Below are positions 8,050 through 14,993 of a DNA stretch of 36,161 nucleotides, in pieces. The DNA lies in NCBI GenBank assembly GCA_934343915.1, contig CAKRIL010000030.1:1-36161 (forward strand). Reading direction: 5' to 3'. The translations under genes and the position numbers were made by a program. The notes beneath the pieces are model-generated. The model saw only the letters and a program-made list of their open reading frames with translations. It had not been told where the DNA came from and did no database searches. The first letter of the stretch is position 1. Each line of letters starts with the position of its first letter. The stretch comes from an uncultured Lachnospiraceae bacterium (GTDB lineage: Bacteria > Bacillota > Clostridia > Lachnospirales > Lachnospiraceae).

Positions 8050-9873
8050 ATGAGAAAGTTCAAAAAAGTATTGGCAAGTCTTCTTGCCGGAACACTTGTA
8101 CTTTCAAATGCGGTTCCGGTGCTTGCAGCACAGGATACATCTTCACTTCCTGATGGAACAGCATACTTGAACATTAACAATTCAGACTGGAGCGAGTTCG
8201 ATGCTGAATGGGTTAATGCAGAGATTACAGGAGATGGTTCCTACACAGTATCCATGACAGCAGCAGAGGCACAGAACCTTGCACAGTTCAATGCACTTGA
8301 GGTTGTCAATGGTGAGGAGGTTCTCGGAACAGGTGCGGTTCTTACCGTAGATTCCATTGAAATCAACGGAGAAAAGATTGAACTTCAGGGTTCAAGCTAC
8401 ACATGTTCAGCAGACGGCTCAGGCGTTACAACAAGAGTTAATCTTTACAATGAGTGGAATGCTCCGGATGCAACAGCAACAGCAGGAGATGACAAGCATG
8501 CTGACTGCCGTGTGGCAGAGGGAAATGTAGCTGATGCTACTGCATGTCTTTGGACAGCAGAGCAGCTTACAGGTGTTACATCAATCGTAGTTAATTTTAC
8601 GGTATCAGGCTTCGGCACAGCAGGCGGTCCTGCTGAGGCAGCAGATAATTCTGATGCAGCAACAGAGGCTGTTGCACATCTTGCAATCAACAATGAGAGC
8701 TGGGGCGATTACGAGGCTGAGTATGTTGATGCAACAATCACAGGCGATGGTACATATACAGTATCCATGAACGCAGCAGAGCCACAGGATCTTGCACAGT
8801 TCAATGCACTTCAGGTTCCTAACGGCGAGGCACTTCTTGGTACAGCTTGTGTTATCACAATCGACAGCATCAAGATTAACGGCGAAGAGATTGAACTTCA
8901 GGGACCAAGCTACACATGTTCAGCAGACGGTGCCGGTGTAGATACAAGAGTCAACCTCTACAACGAGTGGAATGCTCCTGACAACACAGCAACAGCAGGA
9001 GATGACAACCACCTTGACCAGCGTATTGCAAGCGGTGACCTTATGGATGCAACAGCATGTCTTTGGTCATCAGATTACCTCTCAGGCGTTCAGTCAGTAG
9101 AGGTTACATTCACAGTATCTGATTTCGGCAAGGCTGCTGAGGCAGGTGAGGCAGCAGGCAATGACGGTGCATTTGATCCTAACGGTGAGTTCAACGTATA
9201 CTTCGGTGTTCAGACAGCAGCTTACTCATTCCGTAACGCTTGGAATGACAGCTATGGTCTTGGAAATCCTGAGTTCGACCAGATTACAGGCTGGAACGGC
9301 AATGACGAGGTTGTAAGAACAGGTACAATCACAGATGCAGTTATCAAGGGTAACGGTACATACACAGTATCACTTACAGGTGTTGATTTTGCAGATGATG
9401 CAGAGACACTTAACCTCTTATTCCTTTCAACAGATATTCCTCTTGACAGTGATGTAAAGATTACAGACATCACAGTTAAGATGGGTGGTAAGAAGGTATA
9501 TGACTTCGATGAGTCATATCAGGATCCTGATACAAAGGATTACATCAAGACTCTTCTTATCAACACATACAATGATGCATTCAAGGCAGACAATGAGTTC
9601 GCATACACATTATCAGCAGGTATGGACATTGAGATTACCTTCACTGTATCCGGTTTAGCATACGACAACCCTGATGCAGTGCCAAGCGGTGATACAACTC
9701 CTGTTGAGACAACAGCGGCTTCTACGACACAGGCAGCCGGCCAGGCGACAACCACAGCAGGTGCAGATGCAGCATCACAGGGCGGCGTATCCGTAGGTGT
9801 TATCATCGCAATCGTTGCAGCAGTAGTTGTTGTTGCAGCAATCGTAGTTGTAGCAGTTAAGAAGAAAAAGTAA
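8050..9873 (+). CDS. secreted, membrane-anchored three-repeat surface protein, putative carbohydrate-binding
   Basis: I do not recognise a named family. The 607 residues have a signal peptide (about 1-26), three beta-rich domains (about 37-187, 207-358, 379-535), a Thr/Ala-rich stalk (540-578), one membrane helix (580-603) and a KKKK tail, so it should sit on the outer face anchored by its C-terminus. Domains 1 and 2 are near-duplicates sharing GDGxYTVSM, LAQFNAL, SYTCSADG and NLYNEWNAPD. Domain 3 is divergent but keeps GNGTYTVSL and a closing ITFTVSG. The conserved Trp, Tyr and Asn residues resemble carbohydrate-binding modules. The GH5 enzyme at 14993 carries a related domain and the same type of anchor. 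Inference: it captures polysaccharide or oligosaccharide at the cell surface. AGGAGG lies just upstream of the start, and a strong terminator follows, so it probably forms its own transcript. Confidence 0.85.
   Translation: MRKFKKVLASLLAGTLVLSNAVPVLAAQDTSSLPDGTAYLNINNSDWSEFDAEWVNAEITGDGSYTVSMTAAEAQNLAQFNALEVVNGEEVLGTGAVLTVDSIEINGEKIELQGSSYTCSADGSGVTTRVNLYNEWNAPDATATAGDDKHADCRVAEGNVADATACLWTAEQLTGVTSIVVNFTVSGFGTAGGPAEAADNSDAATEAVAHLAINNESWGDYEAEYVDATITGDGTYTVSMNAAEPQDLAQFNALQVPNGEALLGTACVITIDSIKINGEEIELQGPSYTCSADGAGVDTRVNLYNEWNAPDNTATAGDDNHLDQRIASGDLMDATACLWSSDYLSGVQSVEVTFTVSDFGKAAEAGEAAGNDGAFDPNGEFNVYFGVQTAAYSFRNAWNDSYGLGNPEFDQITGWNGNDEVVRTGTITDAVIKGNGTYTVSLTGVDFADDAETLNLLFLSTDIPLDSDVKITDITVKMGGKKVYDFDESYQDPDTKDYIKTLLINTYNDAFKADNEFAYTLSAGMDIEITFTVSGLAYDNPDAVPSGDTTPVETTAASTTQAAGQATTTAGADAASQGGVSVGVIIAIVAAVVVVAAIVVVAVKKKK
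8158..8610 (+). repeat. internal coding repeat, copy 1
   Basis: This first of two long in-frame repeats in the surface protein gene matches 8668-9123 at both protein and nucleotide level. For example, TACACATGTTCAGCAGACGG recurs about 513 bp apart. The likeness points to a fairly recent internal duplication. Confidence 0.85.
8668..9123 (+). repeat. internal coding repeat, copy 2
   Basis: This second copy of the domain at 8158-8610 is separated from it by an Ala/Glu-rich linker. A third, more diverged copy follows at about 9184-9654. Confidence 0.85.
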
Positions 9874-9915
9874 GTATAGAGCTTACATATTCTCAAAATA
9901 AGAATTAGGCAGAAG

Positions 9916-9959
9916 AAAACTGCCGCCATGACAAGAAATTGTCGGGCGGCAGTTTTTTT
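9916..9959 (+). terminator. strong Rho-independent terminator after the surface protein gene
   Basis: AAAACTGCCGCC (9916-9927) pairs with 9945-9956, and an inner GACAA/TTGTC extends the stem. A T7 tract ends at 9959. This separates the surface protein gene from the ABC permease operon. Confidence 0.92.
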
Positions 9960-9976
9960 GTAATAGAAAATTTGAT

Positions 9977-9985
9977 ATGTAAAAA
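9977..9985 (+). promoter_or_regulatory. ATGTAAAAA motif upstream of the ABC permease operon
   Basis: The 9-mer starts 42 bp upstream of a TATAAT at 10019-10024. A second TATAAT lies at 10053-10058, closer to the gene. Neither hexamer has a good -35, which suits activator-dependent transcription. The same 9-mer occurs at 7939 and, on the minus strand, at 5969. Confidence 0.3.
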
Positions 9986-10085
9986 TATGAACGCAAAAAA
10001 TGAATGTAATTTTGAACTTATAATGACGGTATTAAAAAAAACATGAAAAATATATAATGTAAGCATAAAGCAAGGAGGTATCAAG

Positions 10086-11537
10086 ATGAACGAAAAAATT
10101 AGCAAAAGAGAGAAAACAGCTAATAAGTTCTACTATGTGTCACGTCTGGTTTCGCTTCTGTCAGTATTCATGATGTTCCTTCCCGCAATTAATCCGGGAC
10201 GCTTCTCATCACTGATCAGCAAGAACCTTTCGGTATTTACCGCAGGTGTGTCATACAGCAGTCTTGTCAGCGGAGCAGGACGAGCAATACGTCAGGGCTG
10301 GGTAGCACAGTCTGCTTATACATTTATTTTTATAGGAAGCATGCTTATATGCATCGGTATTGCTGTATGTGCGGCAGGCTCCTGTGTATCTCTTGGAAAT
10401 CTTAAGATGAAGAACTTAAGCAACAGGATTTCACTTGTCGGTGCAGTTATACAGAGTGCAGGACTTGTGGTTCTTATGCTTGGTTATAATGAGATGATGG
10501 CATGCAGCAGACCTGAGAAGGTTGAGCCGGGATTTACTACAGGCTATATAATCTTCCTTGTGGCTGCGGTTATACAGCTTGTGTTCTCAATATTGAATCT
10601 TGTGGTACTGCCTAAGGCAGAAAAGACAGACAAGATGGAGATGCAGACGAAGTACAGACTATTCCTTATGTTCCTTCCGTTTGCAATGCTTGCATTTATA
10701 TTCTGCTATTTACCACTGTTCGGATGGAGATATGCATTCTACGATTATTCGGCAGGAGGAACACTCTCAGCTGATAACTTCGTAGGCTTCAAGTGGTTCA
10801 AGTACCTGTTCAGCAATGCGGCAACAAGAAGAGATATCGTAAGAGTTCTTAAGAACACACTTGTTATGAGTGGACTTGGAATTGCAACGAGCTGGGTTCC
10901 GATGGCATTCGCGATATTTATTTCAGAGATTAAGTGTTCATGGTTCAGAAAGATTGTACAGACCTTTACAACAATTCCTAACTTCATAAGCTGGGTTTTG
11001 GTATATGCCATTGCATATGCAATCTTCTCAACAGATGGTTTCTTAAATGGTTTCCTTACAATGATAACCGGAACGAACCACGCAACCAACTATCTCATGG
11101 GTGATTCGGGAACATGGTTCAAGATGCTCGCATGGGGCATGTGGAAGGGAACAGGATGGAGCGCAATCATTTACATAGCGGCAATATCAGGAATTGATGT
11201 TCAGCTCTATGAAGCGGCTACGGTCGATGGAGCGGGACGATTCCAGAAGATGTGGTACATAACGCTTCCGGGACTTCTTCCTACATACTGTGTACTTCTC
11301 CTTATGGCAGTTGCAGGTATCTTAAGTAATGGTATGGATCAGTACCTTGTATTTGAGACAGCCAACAATACAAGCACAATCGAGGTGTTAGACCTCTATG
11401 TATATAAGCTTGGTATCAGTGGAGGACTTATTCCTCTGTCCACGGTTGTAGGTATGGTAAAGACAATCGTGAGTGTAATCTTGCTCTTTGTAGCTAACGG
11501 AATATCAAAAGCAATCCGTGGCGAAAGTATTGTATAG
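10086..11537 (+). CDS. sugar ABC transporter permease, LplB type, with N-terminal membrane extension
   Basis: This is one of the two membrane subunits of a CUT1-type carbohydrate importer, paired with the next gene. The permease core (about 187-483) has the usual hydrophobic segments and an EAA loop (EAATVDGAG, about 375). At 483 residues it is much longer than the roughly 310-320 typical of LplB/YteP proteins. The extra N-terminal part of about 175 residues contains about four predicted membrane spans and a hydrophilic join (PKAEKTDKMEM). Extension and core are one uninterrupted frame from an ATG with AAGGAGG close upstream, so this is a true fusion and not a mis-called start. No ATPase is encoded nearby; such systems often use a shared MsmK-like ATPase encoded elsewhere. 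Confidence 0.9.
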   Translation: MNEKISKREKTANKFYYVSRLVSLLSVFMMFLPAINPGRFSSLISKNLSVFTAGVSYSSLVSGAGRAIRQGWVAQSAYTFIFIGSMLICIGIAVCAAGSCVSLGNLKMKNLSNRISLVGAVIQSAGLVVLMLGYNEMMACSRPEKVEPGFTTGYIIFLVAAVIQLVFSILNLVVLPKAEKTDKMEMQTKYRLFLMFLPFAMLAFIFCYLPLFGWRYAFYDYSAGGTLSADNFVGFKWFKYLFSNAATRRDIVRVLKNTLVMSGLGIATSWVPMAFAIFISEIKCSWFRKIVQTFTTIPNFISWVLVYAIAYAIFSTDGFLNGFLTMITGTNHATNYLMGDSGTWFKMLAWGMWKGTGWSAIIYIAAISGIDVQLYEAATVDGAGRFQKMWYITLPGLLPTYCVLLLMAVAGILSNGMDQYLVFETANNTSTIEVLDLYVYKLGISGGLIPLSTVVGMVKTIVSVILLFVANGISKAIRGESIV

Positions 11538-11548
11538 GAGGTGGGAAT

Positions 11549-12511
11549 ATGGCAAAGACAGCACAGGAAAAACTCGATGCTAAGGCAGAGAGAGCTTATT
11601 ACAAAAAGCATAAGAAGCAGTACAAGTTAAAACCTTCAGACATTGTATTCAACATTATTAACTACACATTTTTTGCATTGTTTACACTGTCATGCTTCTT
11701 CCCATTTTATTATTTGTTCATCAATACCATATCATCGAATGATTTAGTTCGTGCGGGCAGGATTAATTTCTACCCGATTGGAATCAACTTCAGCAACTAC
11801 ATTGCGATGCTTCAGGTTAATGACCTCGGAAATGCATTCCTTGTATCGGTATCAAGAACACTTATAGGAACCTTCCTTATGGTTCTTGCATCCGCTCTTG
11901 CCGGATATCTCGTAACCAAGAAGGAGATGTGGCACAGAAAGTTATGGTACAGATTCCTCGTTATAACAATGTACTTCAATGCAGGTATTATTCCTGTATA
12001 CTTGAACTTCCTCATGTTAGGTCTTACTGATAACTACCTTGTCTACATTCTTCCGGGAATTGTGGCACCGTACAATATCATCCTTGTAAAGACATACATT
12101 GAGTCGATACCGGCAGAGCTTGAAGAGAGTGCATACATAGATGGTGCGGGCTTCATGACGGTATTCAGAAAGATTGTATTCCCGCTGTGTAAGCCGATAC
12201 TTGCGACAATCACAATATTCGGTGCGGTAGGTCACTGGAATTCATTTACAGATTCCCTTATCTACATGCAGAACAGCCCGAAGTTATATACATTACAGCA
12301 TAGATTGTATGTATACCTCAACTCATCAAGCAACCTTGACAGTATTATGAATAATACAACCGCAGCGAGTGCGGCAATGCAGCAGCAGATGAACATGAAG
12401 GTAATCAAGTATACGGTATCAATGGTAACAATCATACCTATTCTTCTTGTATATCCTTTCCTTCAGAAGTACTTTGAGAAGGGTATTATGTTAGGTGCCG
12501 TTAAGGGTTAA
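11549..12511 (+). CDS. sugar ABC transporter permease, YtcP type
   Basis: This is the second membrane subunit of the carbohydrate importer. It has 320 residues with a basic, Lys-rich N-terminus (about 1-30), six predicted membrane spans and an EAA loop (EESAYIDGAGFMTVFRKIVFP, about 190-210). Its length is normal for the family. It starts 11 bp after the first permease, with AGGAGGTGGG upstream, so the two are surely co-transcribed. Domain order and sequence style match permeases that work with LplA-like binding proteins such as the one encoded next. The substrate is inferred from the neighbouring GH31 and GH5 enzymes to be a plant-glucan oligosaccharide. Confidence 0.92.
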   Translation: MAKTAQEKLDAKAERAYYKKHKKQYKLKPSDIVFNIINYTFFALFTLSCFFPFYYLFINTISSNDLVRAGRINFYPIGINFSNYIAMLQVNDLGNAFLVSVSRTLIGTFLMVLASALAGYLVTKKEMWHRKLWYRFLVITMYFNAGIIPVYLNFLMLGLTDNYLVYILPGIVAPYNIILVKTYIESIPAELEESAYIDGAGFMTVFRKIVFPLCKPILATITIFGAVGHWNSFTDSLIYMQNSPKLYTLQHRLYVYLNSSSNLDSIMNNTTAASAAMQQQMNMKVIKYTVSMVTIIPILLVYPFLQKYFEKGIMLGAVKG

Positions 12512-12517
12512 ATTGTA

Positions 12518-12546
12518 TTGATTTAAGACTCAATTTTTAGTACAAT
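12518..12546 (+). promoter_or_regulatory. candidate internal promoter before the binding-protein gene
   Basis: TTGATT (12518-12523) and TACAAT (12541-12546) are separated by 17 bp, directly upstream of the solute-binding protein's AGGAGG. It could raise binding-protein expression above the permeases. ATTGTA at 12513 and TACAAT at 12541 also form a loose inverted repeat. Confidence 0.4.
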
Positions 12547-12572
12547 AAATATATTAAAAGGAGGACAAAAAA

Positions 12573-14285
12573 GTGAGAAAATCAAAATTATTTAAGAAAA
12601 TCACTGCCGTCACACTTTCGGCAGCGATGGTGCTCTCAATGAGCGCATGCTCCAAGAGCAATACTGCTGATGGAGGAAAAACAAGCGGCGACCCTATAAC
12701 ACTTACAGTGTTCAGCCAGTTAGCTAACTACAACGGAGAGCAGGTAGGCTGGTTTGCCAAGGAGATGTTAGACCGCTTCAATGTTAAGCTCAACATCATT
12801 CCTGAATCAGACGGAACCTTCGATACAAGAATGGAGTCCGGCAACTTAGGAGACATTGTTATATTCGGAAGTGCCGGTAAGGAGTACAAGTCAGCAGTTG
12901 AGGCCGGTGCGCTTCTTGACTGGAACGAGGATGATATTTTAACAGAGTATGGTCCTTACATAGTAGAGCATATGCAGGCCGCTCTTGATAAGAATAAGCA
13001 GATTAACTCAGACGGACTCGTACATGGTATCGGTCACGGAATCGCAACTAACAGTGAAGACCATCAGGATTTCTTCTATACATGGGATTTAAGATGGGAT
13101 TTATACAAGGAGTTAGGCTATCCTGAGGTTAAGACACTCGATGACCTTGCAGACTTACTTGCAGATATGCAGGCACTCTGTCCTACTGATGATAAGGGCA
13201 ACAAGACCTACGGTGTGTCCTTATGGCCTGACTGGGACGGCAACATGGTAATGTATGTCAAGGCTATGGCAACGGCATGGTATGGCTATGACGAGCTTCA
13301 CCTTGGCCTATATGACAGCGATACAGGTGAGTTCCACGGTGCTCTCGAGGAGAACGGTCCATATCTTGAGATGTTAAAGTTCTTCAACACTTTGTATCAG
13401 AGAGGTCTTCTTGACCCTGACTCAATGACACAGACATACAACGAGATGATTGATAAGGTATTAAACGGCGGTGTATTCTTCTCAATCTTCAATTATGCAG
13501 GATCTCTTGCATACAACACAGAGGATCACCTGGCTGTGAACAAGATGATGCTCACAATGAAGCCTGAGGATGCAACTCCTATCGTATATGGTATGGATAC
13601 AGCCGGCGGCAACAGATTATGGACAATCGGTGCAAAGACAGAGTATCCTGAACTTTGCATGGAGATTATCAACTGGTTATGTACACCTGAAGGAAGAATG
13701 GTATCTGAGTATGGTCCTGAGGGCGTTACATGGTACTATGATGACGAGAAGAACACTCACTTTACAGAGCTTGGTGCAAGCGCCATCAGAGATGTCAACA
13801 CTGTAATGCCTGATGATTTAGGTACATTCGGTGATGGCCGTCAGCAGATTAACAACATCACATGGTCTCTTGATGCTCAGAACCCTGATTCTAATGGTGA
13901 GACTTACAACTGGCAGAACTGGAAGAGCAACTTAGCTGAGGCTTCCTGTGATATTGAGCAGGATTGGAGAGATAAGACAGGAGCAATCTCCGTTCAGGAA
14001 TATCTCAACCAGCATGAGTACAAGGTAGCTCCTGCTACAACATACACAGATGGTGTAAGATCTGATGAACTTGAGGTAACATGGAATCAGGTTACCAAGT
14101 GTATCGTAAACGGAAGCTGGAATGCAATATATGCTTCAACAGATGCAGAGTTCGAGTCAATCGTATCCAAGATGATTTCAGATGCGTATGAGTACGGCTA
14201 CGAGCAGTGTATAGAGTGGAATGAGAATGAAGCTGCAATCCGTCATAATCTTGAGGAAGCAGTTCGTTCAAAGGATGCTAAGTAA
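12573..14285 (+). CDS. extracellular sugar-binding lipoprotein (LplA-like, family 1)
   Basis: This is the substrate receptor of the ABC importer, tethered to the outer membrane face by a lipid on Cys26 after the lipobox (LSMSAC). It has 570 residues, in the size class of LplA/YtcQ proteins that bind larger oligosaccharides. The mature part begins with a Ser/Thr/Gly linker and ITLTVFSQ-like strand typical of family 1 binding proteins. Many surface Trp and Tyr residues fit sugar stacking. The start codon is GTG 12573, placed by AAGGAGG upstream. The gene follows both permeases and is followed by a terminator-like hairpin, so it probably is the most abundant product of the operon. The ligand (xyloglucan oligosaccharide) is an inference from context. 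Confidence 0.92.
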   Translation: MRKSKLFKKITAVTLSAAMVLSMSACSKSNTADGGKTSGDPITLTVFSQLANYNGEQVGWFAKEMLDRFNVKLNIIPESDGTFDTRMESGNLGDIVIFGSAGKEYKSAVEAGALLDWNEDDILTEYGPYIVEHMQAALDKNKQINSDGLVHGIGHGIATNSEDHQDFFYTWDLRWDLYKELGYPEVKTLDDLADLLADMQALCPTDDKGNKTYGVSLWPDWDGNMVMYVKAMATAWYGYDELHLGLYDSDTGEFHGALEENGPYLEMLKFFNTLYQRGLLDPDSMTQTYNEMIDKVLNGGVFFSIFNYAGSLAYNTEDHLAVNKMMLTMKPEDATPIVYGMDTAGGNRLWTIGAKTEYPELCMEIINWLCTPEGRMVSEYGPEGVTWYYDDEKNTHFTELGASAIRDVNTVMPDDLGTFGDGRQQINNITWSLDAQNPDSNGETYNWQNWKSNLAEASCDIEQDWRDKTGAISVQEYLNQHEYKVAPATTYTDGVRSDELEVTWNQVTKCIVNGSWNAIYASTDAEFESIVSKMISDAYEYGYEQCIEWNENEAAIRHNLEEAVRSKDAK

Positions 14286-14308
14286 TTAACAGAGCAGTAT
14301 AAAATATC

Positions 14309-14355
14309 GGGGGTTGTTGCACTAAGGTTGCACTTAAGTGTGACGGCCCCTTTTT
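14309..14355 (+). terminator. partial intra-operon terminator after the binding-protein gene
   Basis: GGGG (14309-14312) pairs with CCCC (14347-14350), and a 10-bp inner stem containing several G-U pairs joins them. T5 follows at 14351-14355. It should reduce transcription into the YesL and GH5 genes relative to the binding protein. Confidence 0.7.
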
Positions 14356-14372
14356 ATAAAAGGAGATATTTG

Positions 14373-14993
14373 ATGAAGTTTTTCAGTGTGGACAGCCCGC
14401 TTTATAAGTTCATATCAACATTTTGGGAGATAGTGAAGCTGAACTTTTTTTGGCTGTTATTCTCACTGCCGGTTGTAACAATCGGTGCATCCACCACAGC
14501 GGCGTTCTCGGTGGGGCTTAAGATGGCGGACGGAAGTGAGGGATATATATTTAAGGCTTTTTGGGCGGCATTCAAGGAGAACTGGAAGAAGGGAATACCG
14601 CTTGGACTCCTTAATATTCTGATAGTCTATGCCGCATATCTTGACTTTGAGTTTTTTAACAAAATTGAGGGAAATCCAATTATATGTCTCATTATGGGAA
14701 TACTTGCAATCGTGATGGGAGTAACGGGCTTTATGTATGCATATGCCCTGCTTGCAAGATATGAGAATTCATTTATTAATACTATGAAGAATTCCTTTGA
14801 AATCTATACAAGATACTTCGGACGTTCGATTGCGATGACTCTTATAGTGGCACTTGAAGTGGTAGTTATGTTTTGGAATACGACAACAATGTACTTTATG
14901 ATACTTATCGGACCTGCATGCATTATATATACGATAAGTGCAGGGGCATTATATATCTTTAAGGACATTGAAAGGAAGGAGAAGGAAGGATAA
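14373..14993 (+). CDS. YesL family (DUF624) membrane protein
   Basis: The 206-residue membrane protein belongs to DUF624, a family that commonly sits in sugar ABC and YesM/YesN operons but has no firmly established biochemical role. It opens with MKFFSVDSPLYKFISTFWEI, followed by LNFFWLLFSLPVVTIG, both typical of YesL. About five hydrophobic segments follow. ATG 14373 is chosen for its AGGAG about 8 bp upstream; an earlier in-frame TTG at 14328 lies inside the terminator hairpin and is rejected. Its stop codon overlaps the start of the GH5 gene (TAATG), which suggests translational coupling. It may help transporter assembly or sugar sensing, but the sequence does not show this. Confidence 0.88.
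   Translation: MKFFSVDSPLYKFISTFWEIVKLNFFWLLFSLPVVTIGASTTAAFSVGLKMADGSEGYIFKAFWAAFKENWKKGIPLGLLNILIVYAAYLDFEFFNKIEGNPIICLIMGILAIVMGVTGFMYAYALLARYENSFINTMKNSFEIYTRYFGRSIAMTLIVALEVVVMFWNTTTMYFMILIGPACIIYTISAGALYIFKDIERKEKEG

Noticed and set aside
8158..9123. Tandem repeats as a CRISPR array or mobile element
   Set aside because: The repeats are about 450 bp, in frame and encode folded domains; there are no short spaced repeats or transposase.
9540..9929. Antisense frame over the surface protein's stalk and membrane helix
   Set aside because: It comes from the reverse reading of Ala/Val/Thr-rich codons and overlaps the terminator.
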